From Pseudobutyrivibrio ruminis AD2017 (GTDB lineage Bacteria > Bacillota > Clostridia > Lachnospirales > Lachnospiraceae), in assembly GCF_000424305.1 (NCBI RefSeq), contig NZ_KE384162.1, positions 614,685-678,684 of the forward strand: 64,000 nucleotides of DNA, in the 5' to 3' direction. Within the stretch, counting starts at the first letter, position 1. Each line of letters opens with the position of its first letter. Below the pieces are notes generated by a model. It was not told the DNA's origin. It saw only the letters and a list, made by a program, of their open reading frames with translations, and made no database searches. Made by a program: the position numbers and the translations under genes. This document shows positions 42,699 through 52,800 of the stretch, one piece after another.

Positions 42699-43076
42699 AT
42701 GTTAGAAATTGGAATGAAGGGTAGCCTAAAAACTACAGTAACAGAACAAAACACTGCAAAAACATTCGGAAGTGGTGCATTAGATGTTTTTGCCACACCA
42801 GCAATGCTTGCTCTTATGGAAGAGACATGCTGGAAGATGGTTCAGCCAGAGCTTGGTGATGGTGAAGGAAGCGTTGGCACAAAGGTTGATATCAGCCATG
42901 ACCGCGCATCAGCTATTGGTCACACCATTACATGTGAAGCTGTACTTACCGAAATCGACAGACGCCGACTTGTTTTCGAAGTAACCTGCTTTGATGGGGA
43001 CAATGTAATCGGCAAGGGAACTCACGAACGTTTCATCATCAACAATGAAAAATTTATGGAAAAAGCCCTGGGTTAA
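42699..43076 (+). CDS. Hotdog-fold thioesterase, FlK-like
   Basis: 125 residues. 'SGALDVFATPAMLALMEETCW' and 'GTKVDISHDRASAIGHTITCEA' match the fluoroacetyl-CoA thioesterase (FlK)-like hotdog group, with the conserved Thr/Glu/His region. The likely substrate is a short acyl-CoA; which one is unknown. GAGGAGA lies 7 bases before the ATG. The 3' end of the reading frame contains the terminator of the converging exporter operon. Confidence 0.85.
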   Translation: MLEIGMKGSLKTTVTEQNTAKTFGSGALDVFATPAMLALMEETCWKMVQPELGDGEGSVGTKVDISHDRASAIGHTITCEAVLTEIDRRRLVFEVTCFDGDNVIGKGTHERFIINNEKFMEKALG

Positions 43077-43085
43077 TCCAGGGCC
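43060..43085 (-). terminator. Terminator of the MacAB-type operon, inside the thioesterase gene
   Basis: GCCCTGG/CCAGGGC stem (43065-43085) followed on the minus strand by TTTTTCC. The plus strand after the stem has no T-run, so it works for the leftward operon. It overlaps the last codons and the stop of the thioesterase gene. Confidence 0.75.
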
Positions 43086-43121
43086 TAGGGAGAATGAGTT
43101 TGCTCTAATATTACGTCCATT

Positions 43122-44378
43122 CTATTCGTAACGAAGAGCATCTATTGGATTCATATTGGCCGCGTGCTTGGCAGGGGAGTAACCAAAGAACACGCCAATG
43201 GCCATTGAGAACCCTACGGATAAATAGATACTTGCAAATGAAATATGTGGTGTATAGCCCATAAAATGGACTGCCACATTTCCTAGGACTAAACCTAGGA
43301 CGATACCGATAACGCCACCGATTAGGCAGATGATAATTGCTTCGCTGATAAACTGAAGCATAATCATACTATCTGGTGCACCAAGGGCTTTTCTTGTACC
43401 GATTTCTCTGGTACGCTCTGTGATGGATACAGTCATAATATTCATTACTCCTATTCCACCTACGATTAATGCGATTGCGGCAATCATTGAAATTGCCATA
43501 GTCATCTGATTCATCGTCTTTGTATTTTCTTCAATCATCGACTGATTGCTGTAAGCATCCACCATGAATTTGTCACCTAAGGAACTAGAAAGTAGTGTAG
43601 TTAGGTATTCTTTTATTTCTGTCGAAAGAGCTGCGGCATCTTCGCCTTCTGCTGCAACAACTGTAGCATCAAATATTGTCTCATCATGGGTAAAGTTCCA
43701 GGCATTCTTAAGAGGAATGTATATGGTAGTACTAATATTTTTGTTGTTTCCTCTCATCATACTGCCTTCCTGCTTGAATTCGTAAATACCAATAACAGTT
43801 AAATGCATATATTCGTCATTGACGTTTACTTCTATCTCATTGCCTAGCAGATTTTCAGGCTTGAAGTTTTCGCCATATAGCTGCTCTACAAATTTGTTAG
43901 AAACGATGGCTGTGTTTTTACCCTGGGAATAATCAAATTCTGTAAATGTATTTCCATTAATAAGCTTTATATTGTTAGCTTTAAAATATCCGGCGCTTAC
44001 TCCGTTAATATCAACATTTGCTTTATTGCTATCCTTTATTACAGTTCCTGAACCAGCCTGTGCTTCCACTGAAATAGCACTTATTCTTCCATCGAATTTT
44101 TCAGAAAGCTTATGCAGTGTCTCTGGCTTAAGGGCCATTGCCTGATAGTCCGCTTCGCTAAGCTCTGCATTGTAATCGATTGGGTTCATATATAATGTGA
44201 TATTTTGAACACCGTAGCTTTCTAGCTGCTTTTTTACATCAGCTGTCATGGAATTACCTACTGTCATAATTGCAATAACAGCGCAAACACCGATGATGAT
44301 ACCAAGCATTGTAAGAAAGGCACGCATCTTGTTAGCCTTAATGCTTATAATAGCAAGCTTGCAATTTTCTTTAATCAT
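43122..44378 (-). CDS. MacB-type ABC transporter permease (FtsX domain)
   Basis: 418 residues: an N-terminal helix ('MRAFLTMLGIIIGVCAVIAIMTVG'), a large outside domain of about 220 residues (MacB periplasmic-core-like), and three C-terminal helices in the FtsX domain ('MNIMTVSITERTREIGTRKALGA'). Type VII mechanotransmitter rather than a pore-type permease. Encoded last in the adaptor-ATPase-permease operon. Substrate is probably a peptide or lipid-active antibiotic, judged from the adjacent two-component system. Confidence 0.92.
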   Translation of the reverse strand: MIKENCKLAIISIKANKMRAFLTMLGIIIGVCAVIAIMTVGNSMTADVKKQLESYGVQNITLYMNPIDYNAELSEADYQAMALKPETLHKLSEKFDGRISAISVEAQAGSGTVIKDSNKANVDINGVSAGYFKANNIKLINGNTFTEFDYSQGKNTAIVSNKFVEQLYGENFKPENLLGNEIEVNVNDEYMHLTVIGIYEFKQEGSMMRGNNKNISTTIYIPLKNAWNFTHDETIFDATVVAAEGEDAAALSTEIKEYLTTLLSSSLGDKFMVDAYSNQSMIEENTKTMNQMTMAISMIAAIALIVGGIGVMNIMTVSITERTREIGTRKALGAPDSMIMLQFISEAIIICLIGGVIGIVLGLVLGNVAVHFMGYTPHISFASIYLSVGFSMAIGVFFGYSPAKHAANMNPIDALRYE

Positions 44379-45091
44379 TATGCTACACCTTCCTTATCAT
44401 TTATTTTTTCTGAAATGATGTTGCCATCACTGATTGTTATGATTCTTGGAGTCTCTGCTGCAAGCTCGTTTGAATGAGTGATAAGCACAATAGTCTTACC
44501 CTGCTTTTCGTGAAGCTCATGGAAAATGTCCATTACAAGACGTCCGGTTTTTGAATCAAGAGCACCTGTAGGCTCATCAGCAAGAATGATATCTGGGTCA
44601 TTTGCCATAGCACGTGCTATAGCAACACGCTGCTTTTGTCCACCTGAAAGCTCATCAGGTGTGTGATGCATTCTCTCACCCATGCCTACCATTTCAAGAA
44701 GCTCTATAGCCCTTTTTCTTCTTTCCTTTTCAGAAACTCCTGCGTAAAGAAGTGGCATTTCAACATTTGAAATAGCATCTGTTCTTGCGATTAGATTGTA
44801 GGTCTGAAATACAAAGCCGATGTGCTTATTACGTAAAGACGATAATGCCTTATTAGGTGCCTTTGATATATCTACGCCATCCAGAATGTATTCACCTGAT
44901 GTTTGTCTATCAAGAATACCAAGTATGTTCATCAGAGTGCTTTTACCAGAACCTGACTGACCTACTATAGATACAAACTCACCTTTTCTAATATCAAGAT
45001 CTATTCCATGAAGAATCTCCAGCTCGTTAGGTGTTCCTACATAGTAGCTTTTCTTAATATTTCTGGCCTGTAATAAAATATCATTACTCAA
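44378..45091 (-). CDS. MacB/LolD-type ABC transporter ATP-binding protein
   Basis: Walker A 'GQSGSGKST', Q-loop 'FVFQTYNLI', signature '[15 protein letters not shown]', Walker B '[12 protein letters not shown]', switch 'ITHSNEL'. I choose the TTG at 45091 as start: GGAGG lies 7 bases upstream, and the TTG overlaps the adaptor stop as TTGAGTAA. ATGs at 45121 and 45106 lie inside the adaptor gene without a spaced ribosome site. About 237 residues. Confidence 0.92.
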   Translation of the reverse strand: MSNDILLQARNIKKSYYVGTPNELEILHGIDLDIRKGEFVSIVGQSGSGKSTLMNILGILDRQTSGEYILDGVDISKAPNKALSSLRNKHIGFVFQTYNLIARTDAISNVEMPLLYAGVSEKERRKRAIELLEMVGMGERMHHTPDELSGGQKQRVAIARAMANDPDIILADEPTGALDSKTGRLVMDIFHELHEKQGKTIVLITHSNELAAETPRIITISDGNIISEKINDKEGVA

Positions 45092-46820
45092 AATAGATTC
45101 CTCCATCTGCGCCCATTTCATCTAGTACTGCATCTGCACTTCCGTCAAGTCCAGCTTCAACGATTACATCACCCTCTTTGAGCTTGCCATCCTTAATCTC
45201 TGTATAGAAATCATCAGATATACCAGGTGTTACTGTCACATTTTTGGTAGAGCCATTTGCATTTTGAACAACTACATATTTGTTGCCTTCAGCATCTGTC
45301 TGTAAATCTGTTGTAGGTACTACAAGTGCATTCTTAGCATCTGCTGTAATGAATGTCATTTTTGCAGTCATACCAAGTCTTAAGTTTTCATTTAATGTAT
45401 CTAAAGTCACGTCAACTCTATATGTAGCACGGCTTTTAGAAACTGATGCTGTAGATGATTCTCCTTCTGTTGTCTTAGTACTGTTCTTTGTCGCTGTGGG
45501 TGATACGAAGGATACTGTTCCCTCTAAGATTTCATCTCCTGTAGCATCTGTTTTAATCTGAACCTTTTGACCAACAGCTATCTGTGGAATCTGTGCTTCA
45601 TCAATATCTGCTGTAGCCTTAAGACTAGTAACGTTGTCGATAACTACTGCATCTGTTCCAGAATATGTCTGTCCCTTAACGATGTTTACATTTGTTACTG
45701 TTCCATCCTGGCTGGCACAAACCACTGCCTTTGAAAGCTCTTCCTTTGATTTTGCTATCTCCTGCTGGCTGGATAATGTGTTAGCCTTAGATGAAAGCTC
45801 GTTTGTTCTTGCTGCCTGATACTGGCTAATAATATTGTTATTAGCAGTGTTTTGTGTATTAGCAGCTGATGCTGATGCAGAATCTAATGAGCGTGCTGCT
45901 GTTGCTGCGCCATCCTTAGCAGACTGTAGTGTCTGCTCTGCTGACTGTCTGTTGCTTACAGCAGAATCATAAGCTGATTTCTTACCATCTCTATCTGACA
46001 TAGCACTATTTAAATCAGCCTTTGCTGCATCTAAGCTTTTCTTTAGCTCATCTACATTAGCGGTTTCATCTGCTGCATCTATTTGCTTTTGAATATCATT
46101 AACCTTACTTTGTATAGATGATACATTAGAATTAGCGTTATCATAAGCTTGCTTTGCATCACTTTCTGCGTTTCTTGCACTATCAAGCTGTGAGTTGCTG
46201 TTTGATTGCTGTCTATCTGCTGCTGCCTTATCCTGCTTTGCCTGTGCTAAGCTTCTATTAGCATCATTAACCTGAACAGCTCCTGCATCCTTGGCATCCT
46301 GTAATGCTTTATCAGCATTTTGCTGAGAGATGGCATTCTGCTGGTTTTGTAAATCAAGTGCCTGCTGCTGGAAGCTAAGTGTTTCTTCCATAGTAGACAT
46401 ATCTAATTTATAAAGAGGGTCACCTTTCTTTACCACATCGCCAACCTTTACATATACCTCTTCAACAGGATAGCTGCCTGTAACTGTTGCAAACTGTCCA
46501 CTTTCTTCTGCAGAGATTATAGTGCCTGTTGCAGATAATGTCTTTTGTACATCCTGCTTTACTACTGATACTGTAGCAATGTTATTTGCCTCCTCATCGT
46601 TTTTAGCCATTACATTTTTCACACCTGTTACTCCTACAATGGCACTTATGATTAAGGCTGCTGCAACCATTGCCGCTACAATCTTTTTATTCAGCTTCTT
46701 AAAGAACTTTTTATCAGCATCAGAAGGTTCGCCTTCCAGGCTTTCATCTAAATCTTCATCTAAATACTCTTCTTCCTTATTCCAAAACTTAATCTTTTCA
46801 AGTACGTTTTTTAACTTCAT
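45084..46820 (-). CDS. HlyD/MacA-like membrane fusion (adaptor) protein
   Basis: 578 residues. An acidic cytoplasmic tail (1-45) leads into one membrane helix ('IVAAMVAAALIISAIVGVTGV'). Then come a lipoyl half ('SYPVEEVYVKVGDVVKKG'), a very long Ala/Gln/Asp-rich coiled coil (about 150-355), the second lipoyl half ('CASQDGTVTNVNIVKGQTY') and beta-barrel domains. The tail before the helix and the long hairpin are larger than in E. coli MacA (about 371 residues). In a Gram-positive cell it probably links the MacB-type pump to the wall. Confidence 0.9.
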   Translation of the reverse strand: MKLKNVLEKIKFWNKEEEYLDEDLDESLEGEPSDADKKFFKKLNKKIVAAMVAAALIISAIVGVTGVKNVMAKNDEEANNIATVSVVKQDVQKTLSATGTIISAEESGQFATVTGSYPVEEVYVKVGDVVKKGDPLYKLDMSTMEETLSFQQQALDLQNQQNAISQQNADKALQDAKDAGAVQVNDANRSLAQAKQDKAAADRQQSNSNSQLDSARNAESDAKQAYDNANSNVSSIQSKVNDIQKQIDAADETANVDELKKSLDAAKADLNSAMSDRDGKKSAYDSAVSNRQSAEQTLQSAKDGAATAARSLDSASASAANTQNTANNNIISQYQAARTNELSSKANTLSSQQEIAKSKEELSKAVVCASQDGTVTNVNIVKGQTYSGTDAVVIDNVTSLKATADIDEAQIPQIAVGQKVQIKTDATGDEILEGTVSFVSPTATKNSTKTTEGESSTASVSKSRATYRVDVTLDTLNENLRLGMTAKMTFITADAKNALVVPTTDLQTDAEGNKYVVVQNANGSTKNVTVTPGISDDFYTEIKDGKLKEGDVIVEAGLDGSADAVLDEMGADGGIYFE

Positions 46821-46878
46821 TAATATTTTCCTCCATAGGTTTTGTTTTCAACCACAGTAGAAAGTATGAAGGAAAACT

Positions 46879-46920
46879 CTTAAGAAATACCTAAAGTAAA
46901 TCTAAAGAAACCTTAAGAAA
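46879..46920. promoter_or_regulatory. Four phased direct repeats, likely response-regulator operator
   Basis: CTTAAGAAA, CTAAAGTAA, CTAAAGAAA and CTTAAGAAA start at 46879, 46891, 46902 and 46912, about one helical turn apart. They lie between the divergent exporter and two-component genes. OmpR-family regulators bind such tandem sites. A separate TCACA/TGTGA inverted repeat is at 46939-46953. Confidence 0.65.
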
Positions 46921-47001
46921 CCGGATTTTCATATTTCTTCACAGATTTTGTGATACTATACAATCAGAATAGTAATTAAACTAATCATTTAAGAGGATTA
47001 T

Positions 47002-47712
47002 ATGGGAAATCAAAAGATATTAGTTGTAGATGACAATGAAGAAATCAGAAATATACTTCATATATTATTAGAAAGCGAAGGCTACATTATAATAGAAGCT
47101 CCTGATGGTGAGACAGCCCTTGCCCTAGTTGATGACAGCATCGATCTTATCATTTTAGATATTATGATGCCTGGCATCTCCGGCTTGGATGTTTGCAAAA
47201 GGATTCGCGAAAGCTATCAGATGCCTATACTGTTTCTTACTGCAAAGGGAACTGATTCAGATAAATCACTTGGTCTTCTGATAGGTGCCGACGATTATCT
47301 GTCAAAGCCTTTTTCTCACAGCGAGCTTACAGCCAGAGTTAAATCCATGCTTCGTCGCTACTATGTATATAAAGGAAAGGAAACTGCCACAAACGACAAC
47401 TACTTTACCTACGATATATTTAAGGTAGCAAAAGACAGAAACGAGGTTTTCATCACATCATCTACTGGTGAAGAAACTGCGGTGGATTTATCGGAGCTTG
47501 AATACCAGATTCTACGCCTTCTTATAGAAAGTCCAGGAAGGGTATTTCCTGCTCAGCTTATATATGAAAGCATTTGGAACGAACCATATTTTTACAGCTC
47601 AAATGCAACCATCATGGTTCATATTAGAAACCTACGCACTAAGATTGAGGATGATCCATCAAAACCAACTCATCTTCTAACGGTCTGGGGAAAGGGATAT
47701 AAATTACAATGA
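47002..47712 (+). CDS. OmpR/PhoB-family response regulator
   Basis: 236 residues: receiver domain with 'LVVDDNEEIR', the phospho-acceptor Asp in 'LIILDIMMPG' (about residue 53), Thr/Lys switch 'FLTAKG' and 'KPFSHSEL'; C-terminal winged helix ending 'VWGKGYKL'. A GAGGA site precedes the ATG. Its gene overlaps the kinase gene by 4 bases. It is divergent from the MacAB-type exporter, with phased repeats in between, so it probably controls that operon. Confidence 0.93.
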   Translation: MGNQKILVVDDNEEIRNILHILLESEGYIIIEAPDGETALALVDDSIDLIILDIMMPGISGLDVCKRIRESYQMPILFLTAKGTDSDKSLGLLIGADDYLSKPFSHSELTARVKSMLRRYYVYKGKETATNDNYFTYDIFKVAKDRNEVFITSSTGEETAVDLSELEYQILRLLIESPGRVFPAQLIYESIWNEPYFYSSNATIMVHIRNLRTKIEDDPSKPTHLLTVWGKGYKLQ

Positions 47713-49061
47713 ACAAAATCAAAAAACTCACATCAAAATCCTTATATATAGAGCTTTGGCTATCTATTGGTTTTGCCATTTTGACCGGAGTAATTTTTTA
47801 TTTACTTGCACAGCAAATTAATGAATCTATCTATGCTTCTAGTTGGAGTTCAAAGGAATATGCTAAAAAACGTTTAGATGAAACCATAGAAGATTTTCAA
47901 GAATACACTATTGAAAATGATGTGCATGCTGATGACACTCTAGTTATTCAAGTATGGAGTAAGCAAAACCCTTATGTATATTTTTACATAGAAAAGGATG
48001 GTAAGCAAACCTACGACTCTTTGGTAGACTATTCATTTCCGGACTCAGATTCTATGATGACTGATGATGAATTAGCAGAAAGCTATGAACATAATCCTTA
48101 TGCCAAGGTATATAAAATCAATTTTTCAGATGGTGAATATACCATGCATGTCTTTGAGGATTTTCAATATGATTTATACAACAAAATCCACATTATAAAT
48201 CTATTTATAGCAGCCATAATAATCATCACTATTATCACAATCCTTGTTAGAAAAAAGATTCACTACATCAAAGAGGTTACCTCTGGCATCAACATCCTAG
48301 AGGGTGGAGACCTTAACTACGAGATTCCTGTAAAGGGCTACGACGAAATAGCCCATGTAGCTGAAAGCCTTAATTCCATGCGCGTAGCTGTAATCCAACA
48401 GATGGAAAATGAAAAGAAAGCGCTGCAGGCCAATAACAGCCTTGTCACTGCATTGTCCCACGACCTTCGTACTCCTCTTACAACACAGATGGGATATCTT
48501 GAAATCCTAAAGGAGCATCACTACAATTCACAGGAAGAATTAGATAAGTATTTAAACACTGCACTTACTACCTGCCATCAGATAAAGGAAATGTCTGATA
48601 GATTATTTGAATACTTCTTAGCCTTTGAGCCTAATCCTAAAAGAGCTGATGATGCCCTTGATGAATATGATGGAATGGAATTCTTCATGCAGATTATTTC
48701 TGAGCTCACCCCTCCTCTTATGGAGCAGGGCTTTAGATTTAATATTGCTGAGCCATATGAAAGCTTTACTATCAAAGTAAATGCAGATGACATTTTAAGA
48801 ATCTTTAATAACGTATTTACGAATATAGATAAATATGCTGATGAAACAACACCTGTAGAAATTAGCTTTATTAAAGACAAGGATTACGCCAAGGTAACAT
48901 TTACAAATATCATTAGAAATGAGCCTAGAAAAAACGAAAGTGCCAAAATCGGCCTTATTAGTATATCAAGTCTTATGAAAAGACAAGGAGGTTCTAGCTT
49001 AACTAGAACCTCCAATAATAAATTTACTTTAGAGTTAAAGTTTCCTGTTGCTCTTAGCTAA
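47709..49061 (+). CDS. Membrane sensor histidine kinase
   Basis: 450 residues: TM1 (17-35), an extracellular sensor of about 125 residues, TM2 (161-180), HAMP (about 183-235), HisKA with His251 in 'ALSHDLRTPLTTQMGYLEIL', and an ATPase domain with the N-box 'RIFNNVFTNIDKYA'. The G1 box is hardly recognisable ('RKNESAKIGLISISS'), as in some VanS/SaeS-like kinases. The end of the coding region contains an 11-bp perfect hairpin that is the terminator of the converging cohesin gene. Partner of the response regulator just upstream. Confidence 0.9.
   Translation: MNKIKKLTSKSLYIELWLSIGFAILTGVIFYLLAQQINESIYASSWSSKEYAKKRLDETIEDFQEYTIENDVHADDTLVIQVWSKQNPYVYFYIEKDGKQTYDSLVDYSFPDSDSMMTDDELAESYEHNPYAKVYKINFSDGEYTMHVFEDFQYDLYNKIHIINLFIAAIIIITIITILVRKKIHYIKEVTSGINILEGGDLNYEIPVKGYDEIAHVAESLNSMRVAVIQQMENEKKALQANNSLVTALSHDLRTPLTTQMGYLEILKEHHYNSQEELDKYLNTALTTCHQIKEMSDRLFEYFLAFEPNPKRADDALDEYDGMEFFMQIISELTPPLMEQGFRFNIAEPYESFTIKVNADDILRIFNNVFTNIDKYADETTPVEISFIKDKDYAKVTFTNIIRNEPRKNESAKIGLISISSLMKRQGGSSLTRTSNNKFTLELKFPVALS
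48987..49013 (-). terminator. Terminator of the cohesin/subtilase operon, inside the kinase gene
   Basis: GGAGGTTCTAG, 5-base loop, CTAGAACCTCC; the minus strand continues TTGTCTTTTC. It sits 41 bases past the cohesin stop, within the last 25 codons of the converging kinase gene. Confidence 0.65.
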
Positions 49062-49860
49062 ATAATCCAAAGAATTTTTTAACCTTGATTGATACAGGAG
49101 CTGACTCCTCAGAGTAAACTCTATTAGCACCACTACCCTGGTATGAAACAACCTTGTAGTAGTATGTCTTGTTGTTTGCAACTGCAATATCATACAAGCT
49201 GTTAAGTCCACTAATTGTAGCAAACTTTGTGTACTTGCCATTCTTTGATGTGCTCTTGTAAACAACATAGCCATCTGCGTTTGCGTCCTTAGTCCACTTT
49301 ACATATACGCCAAGGATTGTCTGGCTAATGCCTGTAATCTTTGGTGTGCTAAGTGCAGGACGTCCTACAGATACAACATCTTCCAAATCCTGTGCTGCAA
49401 CAACATCTGTAGCTTCATTGTTAAGGCCAAGAACCTTTGTCTTGATTGTAGTATCCTGTGTCTTAAGACCAGCCTTAACTGTAAACTGAACAGTCATAAG
49501 TGTTCCTGCTGCAGTCTTTGGAGCATCATTTACGAATGCATAAGCAATTCCCTTAGCTTCGTCATTTTCATAATTCTTATTTACATCAACGTCACTAAAC
49601 TTAATTCCCTCAGAATCAGATTTAAGAACTAAAACATTTGGGTCATACTCTACAGCAACTCTACCATCAGAAACAGTAGTCTTATCAAGTGTAAGCTTGT
49701 ATGTAATCTTCTGGCTGTCTGCCTTTCCAGTAGATGTAACTGCTGTATGAAGTGGTGTAACATTTGCAGCCTTAGCTACATTTGTGTAAGGAGTAGATGT
49801 AAATAGTGTTAGCGCTGCCATGCAAAGAACGGCTGCTCTCTTTATTGATTTATTCATCAT
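49054..49860 (-). CDS. Secreted cohesin-like plus fibronectin-III protein
   Basis: About 268 residues. Start at the ATG at 49860 (or 49857), after AGGAGG contained in the last codons of the subtilase gene; the frame is open further upstream without such a site. Signal peptide to about residue 32. Residues about 35-150 look like a cohesin: 'DGRVAVEYDPNVLVL', 'GIAYAFVNDAPKTAAGTLMTVQFTVKAG'-type strands. Residues about 165-255 are FnIII-like ('GVYVKWTKDANADGYVVYKS', 'TYYYKVVSY'). No anchor motif is visible. The neighbour carries a dockerin, so the two products may bind each other. Confidence 0.8.
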   Translation of the reverse strand: MMNKSIKRAAVLCMAALTLFTSTPYTNVAKAANVTPLHTAVTSTGKADSQKITYKLTLDKTTVSDGRVAVEYDPNVLVLKSDSEGIKFSDVDVNKNYENDEAKGIAYAFVNDAPKTAAGTLMTVQFTVKAGLKTQDTTIKTKVLGLNNEATDVVAAQDLEDVVSVGRPALSTPKITGISQTILGVYVKWTKDANADGYVVYKSTSKNGKYTKFATISGLNSLYDIAVANNKTYYYKVVSYQGSGANRVYSEESAPVSIKVKKFFGLFS

Positions 49861-52800
49861 CACTTTCTCCTCCTGTTGTTTCGTCATCAGAAGTAGTGTC
49901 GTCTTCTGCTGATGTATCTTCTTCAGTAGTCTCTTCAACTACCTCTTCTGCTTCTTCCTTATCCTGGTCTTCTGTTGCTTCTGACTTTATATCATCATTC
50001 TTTTCGTCATCCTTCTTCTCGTCTGACTCCTCATCTGACTTTTCTTCAGTCTTCTTAACAACCTTAACCTTTACTTCAGCTGTAAGATGCTTACCCTTCT
50101 TATCAGTTGCAAGTGTTGTTGCCTTAACTACTGTCTCACCTTCTGCAACTGCTGTGATAACACCGTTTGCTGAAACCTTTGCGATGCTTTCATCTTCGCT
50201 TGACCAATCAACAAGGTTATAGTTTTCTGCAAGCCACTTAGGACCAACTGTAGCCTTAACCTGTGCCTGCTTTCCTACTTCAAGCTCTACCTCATCCTTG
50301 TCAACTGTGATTTCTGATACAAACTTTGTATCAGCATGACCTGTGTTGTTGAATCTGTAAACTGTTCCGTTAAGAGCGTAATCATATACCTCTACATAGA
50401 ATACATCTTCTGGAGCATCGATAAGGATTTCCATATCTGTATCTGCTTCTTCCTGGTTTACAGCGTACTTACCAAGAATAGTCTTCTTATCACTTCCAAC
50501 TACAACTACAGATGCTGTGTAGCGGTTATCATAAGCTGTGATAGCGTACTTGCCATCTTCTGTCTTAACTGCATCTGTTACTACTGGTGCTGTGTTATCA
50601 ATTGCCATTGGTGTCTTGATAAACATACCAGGAGCATTAAGTGTAGAAACATCCTCTACATCATTGTAGTAGCTTGGAATTGCCTGAAGTGAAATTTCAA
50701 CCTCTGTTCCATCTGCAAGTGGGTTACCATTAGCATCTGTACCTGCCCAGTTAAGATCCTGTGCTGCAAGAGCTTCTTCCCAGCTACCTGTTCCAGAATA
50801 GTAGAACTCAGCGTACTGATCCTTTGCTACATGCTCAAAATACTTCTCTCCAGTGTTCTTATCTGTGATTGTAAGAATTAAACGACCTGCATTTCTCATT
50901 AATGAGTAATACTGAGCGCCAAGCATTGTTCCGTTCTCAGAGCTGATAGCATTTCTGTCTGCAATATATTTCGCATCATCAACAAAGAAATTAGGAATGT
51001 AGTACTGTTCGCTTGGAAGTCCAAGTGGGTAGATTGAAAGGAAGTTTGTTCTTGAAATACCAGAATATGTCATTGCATCATATTCAGGATTGTGAACGTA
51101 CTCCTCAAAATCAAAGTCCTCAAACATTGGAGAATCCATCCAGCTTCCATAGAATGCAAGGAATGGAACTGATAAATCAACGCCACCCTTTACATAAACG
51201 AAACCGTCTACGTACATACCGTTTTCGAAGCCAGCTAAGTATTCTCTATCGCTGTCTGAAAGGTTGATTGCTACATTAACCTTTGTACTATCCTTTACCT
51301 CTACTACTTCAAGTGCAAGATCAGCTACTGCCTCACCGCCCTTGAGCTGCTTAGATAAAGCGTAAACATCCTTTGTATCTACAAGTCCGTCTTTGTTGAA
51401 ATCATAGTAATCTGCGTTCTCATCAACGATAGCAACATCACGTGAGCCATTAACAACCTGAAGAAGAACCTTTCTATCCTTGTTGTTTACCTTGCCATCA
51501 TCGTTAAGATCATATACAAGCTTTGTATCATCTGCTGTAAGAGTTACCTCTGGGTTAAGCTTGTGTGAGCTTCCTGCAAAGTAAGTTGTACCGTCGCTGT
51601 CATAAAGCTCTTCTGTAAGTACTGTTGAATCAAGTACGAAGTACTTAGCATCCTCGTCCATGTTATAAACATCAAATGAGAATGAGTAGTTACCTGACTT
51701 TGTAGGGTCATCACCAAGAACAGCCTTAACCTTACCGTCATTGCCTTCCTTGTCACCTACTAAGATGTAAGCTGGTGATGAAATAGCATCCTGAACATTT
51801 GCAAGACCAGCACCCTGTGAACGAGGAGAATACTCAAGACCTGTCTTATCGTTATCCTCGTAAAGTGGTGATGCAGTACTCATAATAAGTGACTGTGCAA
51901 GTGTTCTGATTGAAATGTCATTCTTTTCAGCAAGGTCATTTTCTTTGATGTACTGTTCTACAAGTGCAATCTGACCTGCAAGTGATGGAGCTGACATTGA
52001 TGTACCAGACATCTGTCCATATGTACCATTGTCTCTTGTTGAGTAGATGTTTCCACCTGGGCCTGTGATTTCTGGCTTAAGATCAAGTGAACCTGGAACA
52101 CCGTAAGATGAGAAGTCACTCATTGTGTATCCGCCTGGAACATCTCTTTCTGTAGCAACATCTGTGTTGATTTTGATTGTTCCTTCGTATACGCCTTCAG
52201 CTACTTCTTTACCTGATGCTGCAACTGCCTCACCTTCTGACTGCTTAATAGAAACTGCTGGAATAACTGCTGTGCTTCCCTGCATTGTCATTGAGATTGT
52301 ACCTGGCTGGTTGTTAACAATAACAATTGCCTTTGCGCCTGCTGCCTCAGCATTCATCTGCTTCTGTCCGAATGTGATTGCACCTCTGTATACAAATACA
52401 ATCTTATCCTTTACATCAACGCCTTCGTAATCAGCTGGCTCGCCCTTAGCGTTAAGGAATACAAATGGATACTCTGTTCCGCTCTTGTCCTCTGACACAT
52501 CAAGTGTTAAGAACTGAGGAGCAAGTGTGTCATTTGCATCTGTATAGAAGATTGTCTTTCCATCTGAAAGGCTAAAGTTGTTAGCTGTCATACCGCTATT
52601 TACTGCTGATGCTACTGTAAATGCGTTTGTGTATGATCCTGGTGAACCTACTGTATCAAGGTTTACATCCTTTGAAAGGTTTACACCGTATGTTGAGCTA
52701 TCAGACCAACGACCTGAGTTACCAGCTGAAATAGAAACAACTGTGCTTGTGCCTTCAAGCTTCTTGAAGATTTCATTTACATATTCTTCTTCATCTGATG

